From the NCBI GenBank assembly GCA_040007095.1, contig JBDTVS010000027.1, positions 3,436 to 67,435 of the forward strand: a stretch of 64,000 nucleotides of DNA, in the 5' to 3' direction. Each line of letters opens with the position of its first letter. Positions within the stretch are counted from its first letter, which is position 1. The notes under the pieces were generated by a model. That model was not told where the DNA came from. It was given only the letters and a program-made list of their open reading frames with translations, and did no database searches. Origin of the DNA: JBDTVS01 sp040007095. Its GTDB lineage: Bacteria; Acidobacteriota; Vicinamibacteria; Vicinamibacterales; CAVVIG01. Both the position numbers and the translations under genes were made by a program. Below are positions 47,834 to 56,422 of the stretch, one piece after another.

Positions 47834-49201
47834 TCATCGCTGCTTTCCTGCACTCGATCGCCCGCGACGGGCGCCTGAGTGCAGGGCGAGCCGCTCGAGA
47901 GTTGGGGAAGCGACCACCGTGAAGTCTCTGGCGTACGCCTCGTGGTTGCGTTCAACGTTTCGCAACTGGTACACGTAGTTGGCGGTCAGGCCGAACGATC
48001 GTTCGGTGCCCACCGCCGACGTATCTCCCATCCAATTGAGCCGCTCGAGCTTGGCGCCATTGGCCAGGTGGAATCGTGCGACCGGGTCGGCTGGCACCCG
48101 GCCCTGCTTGGCATGCAGCAGGTAGCGGGCGCACCAGCGAACGACTTCGTCGCGCGACTGGGCGACCGGGTCGATGTTGGCTTCCGTTTGGAGCCACTGG
48201 CGGAATCCAGGAATCGGGGACAGCGTGGCAAAGCTTCTCACGCGGGTCAATTCCTTCCCAAGATCCTCGACCACCTGCTTGATGAGAAAATTTCCAAAAG
48301 AGACTCCCCGCAGGCCCTCCTGACAGTTCGTGATCGAATAGAACACGGCGGTGTCGGCGCGCAGCGGATCGAGCACGGGACTGTCTGGATTCAGAAGCGG
48401 CTGTATCTGCGCGCTGAGGCCGCGCGTCAACGCCACCTCGATGAAGATCAGCGGCTCATCGGGGAGCGTCGGATGGAAGAACGCGTAGCATCGCCGATCG
48501 GCTTCAAGACGCCTCTGCAGATCGCGCCAGCCCTGAATCTGGTGGACCGCTTCGTAGCGGATCAATCGTTCGAGTACGAGCGCTGAGGTGCGCCAGTCGA
48601 TCCGTTGGAGGACGAGAAACCCGCGGTTGAACCAGGACTTCAGGAGGTGCAGCAGATCGGCGTCGAGCGCGCTGCGCTCGGGATGGTCTGTCAGCGTGGC
48701 CAGCCATTCCCGACGCATCCTCAACAGCATCGCCGTCCCGCCGGCCCCCATATTGATCCGCCGGAACAGCTCCTGCCGCGACGCTTCCACGGCCGCTTGC
48801 AATCGACTCAGGTGGGACCAGGAACGATCGTCTCGATACGCGGCCGCCGCTTGATCGACCCTGTCCGGGTCGACCGACAACTTGTCGGCCAGGAAATCGA
48901 AGAACGACTCGCGATCCTCGGGCGGCAGCGACGTGTAGGCCTCGATCACTTCCGACGCCAGCCGCGCTCCCGAGACTTCACCACGCTCGGACAACAGCGC
49001 GCGACAGCGTGCGACGAGGTCCGCGGCACGGGCAGGCGAGGTCGCTGCCCTCCCGGGTTTCGTGATCGAGTGGAACAGGCGGCTCAGGAACGTGCGGAAT
49101 TCCCGGGACCCCACTTCGTCCGGCCCCACCACGCTCGGTTGTGTTGAATCCTTCGCGGTCACGGTTGTCGTGGCGCCGCTTGAGAACGCCACTGCAAGCA
49201 T
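47834..49201 (-). CDS. Malonyl-CoA decarboxylase
   Basis: A 455-residue protein that converts malonyl-CoA to acetyl-CoA and CO2. The N-terminal helical domain (about 60-190) is followed by the catalytic GNAT-like domain with family-specific strings: FFHPTLPDEPLIFIEVAL, FYSITNCQEGLRGVSFGNFL, FATLSPIPGFRQWL and VARFHLANGAKLERLNWMGD, then ERSFGLTANYVYQLRNVERN. The catalytic Ser is in SPIPGF and the His in ARFHLANGA. Length matches bacterial members. It is the first gene of an operon coupled by ATGA overlaps to FkbM and the sulfatase-fold gene, an unusual setting: it is normally beside malonyl-CoA synthetase and transporters. Confidence 0.93.
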   Translation of the reverse strand: MLAVAFSSGATTTVTAKDSTQPSVVGPDEVGSREFRTFLSRLFHSITKPGRAATSPARAADLVARCRALLSERGEVSGARLASEVIEAYTSLPPEDRESFFDFLADKLSVDPDRVDQAAAAYRDDRSWSHLSRLQAAVEASRQELFRRINMGAGGTAMLLRMRREWLATLTDHPERSALDADLLHLLKSWFNRGFLVLQRIDWRTSALVLERLIRYEAVHQIQGWRDLQRRLEADRRCYAFFHPTLPDEPLIFIEVALTRGLSAQIQPLLNPDSPVLDPLRADTAVFYSITNCQEGLRGVSFGNFLIKQVVEDLGKELTRVRSFATLSPIPGFRQWLQTEANIDPVAQSRDEVVRWCARYLLHAKQGRVPADPVARFHLANGAKLERLNWMGDTSAVGTERSFGLTANYVYQLRNVERNHEAYARDFTVVASPTLERLALHSGARRGRSSAGKQR

Positions 49202-49388
49202 CGCACTGTTGTGTCCAAATCCTCAACCACGAGGACGGATGTGGTCGAGGAAGATGGGTCCTTGTGGCCTGCCGAGGCCGTTGCCTTAAATCTGCTGGCT
49301 CCCAGTGCCACAGGCGACGCTGTTCGTTTTGTTCGGATCGGCTGCACCCTGCTGACGAGTCACATCGCGGTTCGCCGTCACCAGATCT

Positions 49389-49658
49389 CTATTGAGCCGG
49401 CGCGCGCGGAACCGGAATATCCCCATGGACTTCGCGGCGTTTGAACTTCCAGCGCCCGTCTTCGCGCACGAATTGATCGTGATACGTCGCCAGAAGCAGC
49501 ATTTCCGGCTTGTTGGCGCCGCTCGCCATGACAAAGCCGCCCTTGCTGACGGCAGTGGCCTCGTTGCCGTTGACCTCGATCGCCTCGCCGAAGAATGGGT
49601 GGAAGTTCTTACCGCGCGAATCCGGGTAGTCGTCGTACTCGCGGTCTGTGTCGCGCTG
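49389..49658 (-). pseudogene. C-terminal half of an NTF2/SnoaL-like protein (minus strand)
   Basis: The open minus-strand frame (89 codons, stop at 49389-49391) reads DREYDDYPDSRGKNFHPFFG, then VSKGGFVMASGANKP, ATYHDQFVREDGRWKFKRRE and VHGDIPVPRAPAQ. The segment from YHDQF to RRE is the C-terminal signature of SnoaL-like NTF2 folds. Upstream the frame is closed by a stop at 49659-49661 and the N-terminal half of the roughly 150-residue domain is missing. It abuts a similar half in the opposite orientation. Confidence 0.6.
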
Positions 49659-49899
49659 CTACCAGTCCCGATGCAGGCGCATCATGTCGAACTTCAAGAT
49701 CGACGTGAAGGGCGACAGCGCCACGGCGTGGTCGCGATGGACCTTCGTCAGCGGCGCGCGCGGCCCCGGCATCCAGATCGCTGGCCGGTACGAGGACACA
49801 CTGGTGCGCGAGGACGGCGCCTGGAAGTTCAAATCGCGACAGGCCTTCAACGACGTCACGGCGCCAGCGGCGGCTCCTGCTGCAGCCGGCGGACGCTGA
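49648..49899 (+). pseudogene. C-terminal half of an NTF2/SnoaL-like protein (plus strand)
   Basis: The frame from GTG 49648 (ATG 49684 is possible) gives SNFKIDVKGDSATAWSRWTF and GRYEDTLVREDGAWKFKSRQ, ending in an Ala-rich tail. The string VREDG[A/R]WKFK is shared with the convergent-origin minus-strand half at 49389-49658, so the two come from related genes. The N-terminal half expected of a SnoaL-like protein is absent; head-to-head joining of two such halves is best explained by an inversion or deletion at about 49655. A short functional protein cannot be excluded. Confidence 0.55.
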
Positions 49900-49978
49900 C
49901 CTTCACCTCCCCTTGGGTGTTGAGAGACCTGACAGGCCGCTGAAAAACGCAGCGACGATTTTTGATTGCTCGATCCGA

Positions 49979-51109
49979 CTACTTGCTGACGTTATTCGCC
50001 GGAACGATGCCGGCCGTCTTGAGCGGGATCGTATAGACGGCGTCGCAGCCGGCGATGAACAGCGTCTTACCATCCGGTCCGCCGAATGCCTCGTTGGTCG
50101 AGCAGATCTGCTTCTTGGGCTCGCCGCCGTAGATCGGCAGATTGATCGTGCCAAGAAGCTTCCCCTCGGGCGACGTGATGCGGACGATCCCTGGGCCTGC
50201 GCCACCGGTCGAGTAGACATTGCCCGCGGTGTCGGTCTTCTGGCCGTCCCCAATCCCGACGCCTTCGGTAAAGACCGTGAACGCGCCCACTGTCCCGTCC
50301 GGATTGACGGCATAACGCCTCATCTTGCGGGCGGCCGTAGACAGATACATCCACTTGCCATCGGGAGACAGCGCGATGCCGTTCGGCGTGCCGCCGAGAT
50401 CGGTGCCGCTGAGCACGAGCGTCGTCTTGCCGTCTTTGATCCGGTAGATGCCGTTTTGCAGCTGCTTGTCGGGATTCCTGCCCGCGTCGCGAAGACCGAA
50501 ATCGTTGTCCGCGAGATACACCGCGTCGTCCGCCGCGATGGCGATGTCGTTCGGGCCGCTGAATTTCTGGCCGTTCATGCCGCTCGACAGCACCGTACGG
50601 GTCCCGTCTTTTTCCAGGCGCATCAATTGGCGATCGTTATCGGCGCACCAGATCACCCGGCCCTGGTGATCCATGCCCGTGCAGGACGGACCAATCAGCA
50701 GCACGTGACTGCGTCCAGCGCGAGTCTGCGTGCCGACATGATCGGTGTCGGTGCCCGTGTAGCCGGCCTTCTCCATGAAGACGGAGACCTGCTTTTGCGG
50801 GGTGACCTTATACAAGACGTTGTCGAGCAGGCCGGTGAAGATCCAGTAGCCGCTCCTGCCGTCCGCAATCCAGAGTCCACCTTCCGTGAGGCCGAAGCCG
50901 TGGGCAAGCTCGACCAGTTTGGCGTCGGGCGAGATGATTTGGTCGAGCGCCGGATCGGTCCTGGTGATCGAGAAAGGCTTGGCCTCGGGCGCAGGCCCGT
51001 CGCCGCGCATCTGCGGCTCGGCGGGGCCGCGTTGCGCCTGCGCGTTTCCGGCCGCAGCACCGATAACAGCGATCGCAATAGCGTGGGACCAGAAGAAAGA
51101 CTGTTTCAC
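49979..51109 (-). CDS. SMP-30/gluconolactonase-like protein
   Basis: A 376-residue exported protein. GTG 51107-51109 (VKQSFFWSHAIAIAVIG) follows AGAGG and is preferred to TTG 51115. After the signal come propeller strands typical of SMP-30/LRE proteins: FGLTEGGLWIADGRSGYWIF, SCTGMDHQGRVIWCADNDRQ, GPNDIAIAADDAVYLADND and TPNGIALSPDGKWMYLSTAA, where the Glu in LTEGG, Asn in GPND and Asn/Asp later are the metal ligands. Members hydrolyse lactones such as gluconolactone. It could act on lactones made by PQQ dehydrogenases, but it is not in an operon with them here. Confidence 0.87.
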   Translation of the reverse strand: MKQSFFWSHAIAIAVIGAAAGNAQAQRGPAEPQMRGDGPAPEAKPFSITRTDPALDQIISPDAKLVELAHGFGLTEGGLWIADGRSGYWIFTGLLDNVLYKVTPQKQVSVFMEKAGYTGTDTDHVGTQTRAGRSHVLLIGPSCTGMDHQGRVIWCADNDRQLMRLEKDGTRTVLSSGMNGQKFSGPNDIAIAADDAVYLADNDFGLRDAGRNPDKQLQNGIYRIKDGKTTLVLSGTDLGGTPNGIALSPDGKWMYLSTAARKMRRYAVNPDGTVGAFTVFTEGVGIGDGQKTDTAGNVYSTGGAGPGIVRITSPEGKLLGTINLPIYGGEPKKQICSTNEAFGGPDGKTLFIAGCDAVYTIPLKTAGIVPANNVSK

Positions 51110-51257
51110 TCGCAACCTCTTTCCGTGGGCGCTCTGTCGAGAGCGGGCACCGCGACTTCAGAAGTCATGACGCTGCGCATTCTCACTCTGCCCCGCGCGC
51201 TTCCCATCCGTCAGATCGAGTCCGATGCCAGGACCTCTTGGCATACGCTGTGCGGTC

Positions 51258-51761
51258 TCAGAAACCAAGTCTATCGTCGGCGGAGGGGCCGTATGTCGAA
51301 GGCACCGGCTCGTCATTCAGACGCAAATAGACGCCGAGCTGGGCGCGGTGATGGACGATGTGATTGAGGAACATCTGGCGATAGGCCAGGAATCGCGTCC
51401 CCGCGAAGATCGTCTTGCCCTGAAACGACAGCTTCCACGGCTCGGTCCACGCCGCGTCCGCGACACCTTGGAGCGCTCCCCGCACTTTCTCCGCGCCTTC
51501 GTCGAACACGCGCACGAGCTGGGATGGGGACTCGAAGGGCAGCGGTGTGTAGCTGCGTTCTGCGAAGTCCAGCCCGGGCGTCGTCAGGACACTCAGTCCG
51601 AAGCCGGAGAGTTCGGCTACGTGCGGCGCCAGCCTTGCGAGCGACATGGACTTGGGATGCGGGACGAAGTCGCCTTTTTCGGCCGGTACGCGCTCGAGCA
51701 TCGTGCGCGTCTTCTTCACTTCCTCGTCAAATTCGGACAAGAGCAGGTCGCTGATGGGCAT
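51258..51761 (-). CDS. DinB-family four-helix protein
   Basis: A 167-residue cytoplasmic protein. Helices start LLLSEFDEEVKKTRTMLERV, and the three metal-binding His of the DinB/YfiT fold are recognisable: one in LAPHVAELSGF (about 47) and two in FLNHIVHHRAQLGVYL (about 134 and 138). YGPSADDRLGF ends the protein, as in many family members. DinB-like proteins are metal-dependent thiol transferases or have unknown function. It lies alone between SMP-30-like and DLSGVW protein genes on the same strand. Confidence 0.87.
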   Translation of the reverse strand: MPISDLLLSEFDEEVKKTRTMLERVPAEKGDFVPHPKSMSLARLAPHVAELSGFGLSVLTTPGLDFAERSYTPLPFESPSQLVRVFDEGAEKVRGALQGVADAAWTEPWKLSFQGKTIFAGTRFLAYRQMFLNHIVHHRAQLGVYLRLNDEPVPSTYGPSADDRLGF

Positions 51762-51803
51762 AAGTCCTCGAAGCAGTGTGTCTACTTGGCCATGAAACAG
51801 TCT

Positions 51804-52595
51804 TCATTGCAGCCGGGCGGCGTCCTTCTCATTCTCGCAGATATTCTCGATCAGCTCCGTATCGGGCAGGATCGCAAACGGAATCGTGATCGACCACGGC
51901 CGTGTGTAGGCCTTTGGATCGTCGATCGTGATCGCCATGTCCATGTGTCCGAAATCGTGGCGGTGGAACCGCTCGGTCGTGCGCAGCGTGTCGGTGTGCG
52001 GGTGGCCGCTGTCGTCGAGCCAGGTCCGATCGTTGAGGCCGCTCGTCTCCACGACGAAGGTGTCGCCGTCCCAGCGGCCGATCGAGTAGCCAAGCCACGC
52101 CGGATTCGGATCCACGGGAAACCGGCGCCCGTCGGTGAAAATCTGCCGGAACCTCGATTCCTGCTCGTACAGGATCAACGTCAGGCCCGGCGTATGCGCG
52201 ATCTTGAACGGCGTCGCCGGCAGCATCGCGTCCGGGATCCCGTGGGGCAGGCACCGCTCGGATGGCCGCCCGGCGCCCATCCGCGCGTGGCGCGCTTCGT
52301 AGAGCTCGCGAGCCCAGGGCTGGAGCGGGAAGACGAAATCCCTTGGCGCGAACAGCTCGAGGCCGGTCGATCCACGGAGCTCGTCAGGAACCGGCGCCCT
52401 GACGCTCATCCAGATCCCCGATAGATCCGCCTTGCCGTCCGCCGACCGTGGCGCGGGCGCCGACAGATTGGGCTTGCCATCGCGCGACCTCGGTGTGCCG
52501 GGCAGCCGGACCGAAATCCACTGCGCCCTCCCCGGTACGGCCGCCATGCAGACCGCCAGCGTGAGGACGATCGTGAGCCGACGCGTCGTGTTCAT
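51804..52595 (-). CDS. Secreted 'DLSGVW' family protein C
   Basis: A 263-residue protein with signal TIVLTLAVCMAAVPGRAQW. It has two copies of a short entry motif, SRDGKPNLSAPAPR and SADGKADLSGIWMSV, then the family core: RCLPHGIPDAML, IFTDGRRFPVDPNP, WLGYSIGRWDGDTFVV, DDSGHPHTDTLRTTERFHR and IDDPKAYTRPWSITIPF, and a C-terminal ENICENEKDA resembling EYVCIDKDA of the protein at 18248. The partial second entry motif suggests a small duplication. Function unknown; conserved His and Asp residues suggest a metal enzyme, which is a guess. Confidence 0.83.
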   Translation of the reverse strand: MNTTRRLTIVLTLAVCMAAVPGRAQWISVRLPGTPRSRDGKPNLSAPAPRSADGKADLSGIWMSVRAPVPDELRGSTGLELFAPRDFVFPLQPWARELYEARHARMGAGRPSERCLPHGIPDAMLPATPFKIAHTPGLTLILYEQESRFRQIFTDGRRFPVDPNPAWLGYSIGRWDGDTFVVETSGLNDRTWLDDSGHPHTDTLRTTERFHRHDFGHMDMAITIDDPKAYTRPWSITIPFAILPDTELIENICENEKDAARLQ

Positions 52596-52643
52596 TGCGC
52601 TATCGTAATGTGACCAGATAGATTCGATCGAAATTCCTTAACC

Positions 52644-53828
52644 GTGGACACACATCTGATGCTGCCGATTGTTCTCGCCTACAAAGGGCTGTTGCTGGGG
52701 GCGCTGTATGCCTTGCTCAGCACGTTGATCCTCATCGCCATCTTGTTGACGATGCGACGCGTGTTCGTGAGGATTTACGCCGCGATTGAAAATGCCCGGC
52801 GGATCCGGCCCATTCAGGTTCAAACGTTCGAGCTGGTATCGGCCGCCCGGATCGCCGCCGTGCTGACGCAGGCCGCCCGGCTGACGCGCCTGGGGATCAC
52901 GCTGCTGCTGTTCTATTTCTATCTGCCCCTGGTCTTCAGCTTCTTCCCGCAGACCCGCGAGTGGGGCGTGATCCTGTTGTTCTACATCCTCTCGCCCGTG
53001 CGGGCCGCGATTACCGCGTTCATCCTCTACCTGCCGAGCATTTTCTTCATCATCGTCGCCGCGTTTCTTTGCGCCGGGGCTCTACGGATGGCCCGCGCGG
53101 TGTTTCGCGAGGTCGAACAGGGCAACATCGGCTGGTCCGGATTTTATCCGGAATGGGCCATGCCCACGTACAAGATCATCGAACTGCTGCTGGTCGCATT
53201 CACCGTCATCATCATCTTTCCGTATCTGCCTGGATCGAGTTCGCCCGCGTTTCAGGGCGTCTCGATTTTCCTGGGTGTGCTGATTTCGCTGGGATCGAGT
53301 TCGGCAGTGGCGAATATCGTGGCTGGGGTGATTCTCACCTATACGCGATCCTTCCAGATCGGCGACCGCGTCAAGATTGGCGATGTCGAAGGTGACGTGA
53401 CCGAGAAGACGCTGCTGGTCACCCGCCTCAGGACCTCGAAGAATGTCGATGTGACGGTCCCCAATTCGACGGTGATGACCAATCATGTCGAAAACTTCAG
53501 CTCCAATGCGCAAGGCCCGGGGCTGATTCTGCAGACCGCGGTCACGGTAGACTTCGACGTGCCGTGGCGCCAGGTGCATGAGCTCCTCATTCAAGCCGCC
53601 ACCTCCACGGCCTTGGTCCTGGCGGAGCCCTCGCCCTTCGTCCATCAAGTCACGCTCAATGAATCCAGCGTGACCTACGAACTGAACGTCTACACGAATT
53701 CGCCCAGCAGCAAGTTCACGATCTACAGTGACCTGCATCAGAATATTCAGGACAAGCTCAAAGGCGCGGGCGTCGGGATGCGTTCCACGACCTATCACGT
53801 GTTGACGCGGGAGCGGCGCGATTCGTGA
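52644..53828 (+). CDS. MscS-family mechanosensitive channel
   Basis: A 394-residue inner-membrane protein; GTG 52644 or ATG 52659 may be the start. Four hydrophobic segments (about 8-35, 80-100, 108-150 and 180-205) precede the MscS core: VLISLGSSSAVANIVAGVIL, the Gly/Ala-rich pore helix TM3, then YTRSFQIGDRVKIGDVEGDV, the beta domain, and VTVPNSTVMTNHVENF. The C-terminal alpha/beta domain is complete. Such channels open under membrane tension to release solutes on osmotic downshock. It stands alone, divergent from DLSGVW protein C. Confidence 0.92.
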   Translation: MDTHLMLPIVLAYKGLLLGALYALLSTLILIAILLTMRRVFVRIYAAIENARRIRPIQVQTFELVSAARIAAVLTQAARLTRLGITLLLFYFYLPLVFSFFPQTREWGVILLFYILSPVRAAITAFILYLPSIFFIIVAAFLCAGALRMARAVFREVEQGNIGWSGFYPEWAMPTYKIIELLLVAFTVIIIFPYLPGSSSPAFQGVSIFLGVLISLGSSSAVANIVAGVILTYTRSFQIGDRVKIGDVEGDVTEKTLLVTRLRTSKNVDVTVPNSTVMTNHVENFSSNAQGPGLILQTAVTVDFDVPWRQVHELLIQAATSTALVLAEPSPFVHQVTLNESSVTYELNVYTNSPSSKFTIYSDLHQNIQDKLKGAGVGMRSTTYHVLTRERRDS

Positions 53829-53910
53829 CCCCGAAAACCACAGCGATGCCTCATCCAGATGGAACGGGGCACGCGCGCCCGGTGGGTCATCGTGCACCCG
53901 CCGTCTTGTC

Positions 53911-54138
53911 CTACACCCGTCGAACCGCCAGCGTCAGCACGCTCGCCACGCCCGCCACGCCCGCGAACGCGAGGATCGCCTTCTGAAGATTGGCGTGCGT
54001 GTCGGTGGCCACGTGAAGGACGTGGCTGTTGCCGGCGAAGCGGCCGAAGACGATCTGTTTGGCGTTCGCGAGCGACAGGCTCCTCAATTTCTCCTCCGAC
54101 ACATTCTTGCCTTCAATGAGCAGCAGCGCTTCGATCAT
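53911..54138 (-). CDS. Small protein with one C-terminal membrane segment
   Basis: A 75-residue protein from ATG 54136-54138, with GGAGG upstream; the frame is open to 54201. It starts MIEALLLIEGKNVSEEKLRS, continues with a mixed region containing ANAKQIVFGRFAGNSHVLHV, and ends with a helix ILAFAGVAGVASVLTLAVRR. I do not recognise the family. The good ribosome site supports a real gene. It follows the triple NTF2-like gene on the same strand by 72 bases and may share its transcript. Confidence 0.55.
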   Translation of the reverse strand: MIEALLLIEGKNVSEEKLRSLSLANAKQIVFGRFAGNSHVLHVATDTHANLQKAILAFAGVAGVASVLTLAVRRV

Positions 54139-54210
54139 GATGCGTCCTCCACTGTACGGTTGAACACGCAGATCGCCGACAGCCTCATCGCGGGCTGACA
54201 ACCTGACTCC

Positions 54211-56343
54211 TCAAGGCGCCCGGTTCGCCTCCGGCGCATCGGGCGGCTGCTGATAGCCGTTCGCATCGAACCGCAGATCCGGCCGTACTCCGCAAGGCAC
54301 GCAGTCCTTCTGGTGAAGCTCGGGGATCCGCCCGCTTACCGGGTTGGTATAGCCGAACCACATCGGTCTGATGCTCGGCCATTGCACCGTGTCCGGTCTT
54401 GCGCCAAGATCCTCGGCCGTGATGTCGAGCCGAGCGCCGCGTCCTGGAGCGCTGGCCCGCGGGACGGCGTTGGGATTGGGTGGGGCCGGGTCCTTCGACT
54501 TGGCCCAGATGCCGTCCTTGAAGGCGACTGGCCTGATGTATTGCGCATCGACCGTCAGTTCCCAGATCCGCCAGACACCGTCCTCCAGCACGTAACGGTC
54601 GTGATAGGTGCTGGCCAGGATGGAGGCGGCAAGGAAATCGCCGGCCTTCCCGACCGTCTTGGCCGTGCGGGGCTGGAACAGGCGCATCCGTCCCGTCGCG
54701 GATCGCCCGTCGTCCGAGACCAGCACGACCGGCTGGAACAGCCAGTGATAGGAGACGCCCTCCCTCGTCGTGGGCGGATCGCGCTGCACGCGCGCCTTGA
54801 TGTTGCTCGCTCTCGTCACGTAGTAGCCGGTGCGCCCGCCCTTGAAACCCTTCGTCGCCAGGACGCCGATGAACCCGGCCGGGTGTTCATCGTCGAGGAA
54901 GTGACCGTAGGCCGCGGACACGTTCACGACGCCGTCAAAGGCCGCCGAGCGGGCGAGCCGCCGCCTGGCCTCCGCAAGGGTGCCGGCCGCCGCCTGGCCC
55001 GTGGTGATCGCACCGGTGAGCGCACTCGCCGCAACGGTCTTGGCATGGCCTGCCGGCAGGACCTGCTTTCCGGTCACCGGATGAGTGCCGAGGAAGGCGG
55101 GCATGCTCAGGCCTGGCGTCGCGGCATCGTTGACCGGAACAGGCGCGTCCGGCTTGCTGGCGCCAGTTGGCACGGGCTCGACAATCCGACTCTTGCCCCA
55201 GCCCTGGAACACGTCGGTCTTGACGAGTGTGAAGCGGCGCATCTCGCGGACCTTCCACATCCCGCTCTCTTTGACGAAGCGGTTCTTGAAAGTGCCGACT
55301 TCCCACCAGCCCTTTTCCTGGTCCGCTTCTCCCAGCATGCCGAGTTCAATCCCGCGCGCCCACGCTTCATTGCCCCCAGGTGCGATCTCGACGGTGACGT
55401 CGAACTGGACGCGGTCGTTGAGCTGGCCGTGACGGAGCCCGGCCGGGCCCATCGTCTCGAGCCACCGTCGGACGCCCGCCTTGCCGCGCCAGACGCCATG
55501 GCCGCCGACTTCGACGACGCCAGCGTCAGCAAACAGATCGACGACGTCGTCCCACATCTTGCGGTCCTGGTAGTAGCCGAAGGCCGACTGGAGATTGCGG
55601 ATGCGGTCTTCGTCATTGAGCCGGTCCACCCGCTCCGAGAGCGCGGCGAGCGTTGCCTTGCTCCTGGGTGCGATGCCGATTGCGGGCGGGATCGGAACGC
55701 CGGCCGAATCCGCGGTGTAGTGGCGTGGAACGACCGGCAGGTCGCCGCCGCCCCAATTGGTCCAGCCGGTGTCATAGGGACCGTCGAATTCTGGATAGTA
55801 ATGAGCTTCGCCGATCTTCCAGACGCCGCCCTCGCGCGTATATTCATTCTGGAATACGCCACCTTCGACGCGCGCGTGGCCGCCGATGCCGTGGAAAATC
55901 CACGCTTCCCAGCGCACCTTGGCCCGGGTGCCGTCCACGGAAAGATTCGCTACCGGCGCCTCGATCATCATCGTCGAGAGACCGTCGGCTTTGAGACCCT
56001 CATAGCCGCCGCCGTAGCGCGTGCGCAGGAAGGCGGCGATCGCGGCAGGCCCCTTCGCGGTCTGCTCCGGCATGATCAGTCCGTCGAACATGAAGCGCCC
56101 GTCCGGCGCGAACAGCGCACCGACCTCATTCCACAGGCCGGCCTGCGCATATTGGGCATAGGAGCGCTGAAGATTCATCACCGCGCGCAGGCTCTCGGTG
56201 CGGTCGACCTCGCGCGCGAACTCGTCAAGCGCCGTATCGGCATGGGCCGGCAGGGGCACGGCGAGGAGCAGCGCGGCCCAGAGGGGCGAGGCGCTGCCAA
56301 CCAGGACGGCGAACGTGTGCGTGGCAAGGCGGCGAAGCGACAT
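54211..56343 (-). CDS. Exported protein with three SnoaL/NTF2-like domains
   Basis: A 710-residue protein with GAGGAATTGCC before the ATG and a signal (AALLLAVPLPAHADTALDEF). Three NTF2-like domains can be seen: about 40-190 (MNLQRSYAQYAQAGLWNEVG to EYTREGGVWKIGEAHYYPEF), about 240-385 (NLQSAFGYYQDRKMWDDVVD to ESGMWKVREMRRF) and about 455-605 (VNVSAAYGHFLDDEHPAGFI to LEDGVWRIWELTVDAQY). The C-terminal tail has a Cys pair (DCVPCGVRP). NTF2-like folds bind small hydrophobic ligands and include cyclases and isomerases; three in one exported chain is unusual. The YxxxxDxxxW pattern resembles SnoaL_4 proteins. Confidence 0.85.
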   Translation of the reverse strand: MSLRRLATHTFAVLVGSASPLWAALLLAVPLPAHADTALDEFAREVDRTESLRAVMNLQRSYAQYAQAGLWNEVGALFAPDGRFMFDGLIMPEQTAKGPAAIAAFLRTRYGGGYEGLKADGLSTMMIEAPVANLSVDGTRAKVRWEAWIFHGIGGHARVEGGVFQNEYTREGGVWKIGEAHYYPEFDGPYDTGWTNWGGGDLPVVPRHYTADSAGVPIPPAIGIAPRSKATLAALSERVDRLNDEDRIRNLQSAFGYYQDRKMWDDVVDLFADAGVVEVGGHGVWRGKAGVRRWLETMGPAGLRHGQLNDRVQFDVTVEIAPGGNEAWARGIELGMLGEADQEKGWWEVGTFKNRFVKESGMWKVREMRRFTLVKTDVFQGWGKSRIVEPVPTGASKPDAPVPVNDAATPGLSMPAFLGTHPVTGKQVLPAGHAKTVAASALTGAITTGQAAAGTLAEARRRLARSAAFDGVVNVSAAYGHFLDDEHPAGFIGVLATKGFKGGRTGYYVTRASNIKARVQRDPPTTREGVSYHWLFQPVVLVSDDGRSATGRMRLFQPRTAKTVGKAGDFLAASILASTYHDRYVLEDGVWRIWELTVDAQYIRPVAFKDGIWAKSKDPAPPNPNAVPRASAPGRGARLDITAEDLGARPDTVQWPSIRPMWFGYTNPVSGRIPELHQKDCVPCGVRPDLRFDANGYQQPPDAPEANRAP

Positions 56344-56422
56344 GGCAATTCCTCAGTTGCGTGCCTGAAGGTGCGCCAGGGTGCAGTCTCTGGCGAAGGT
56401 GGCACCGCTCGTGAGCGGGTGT

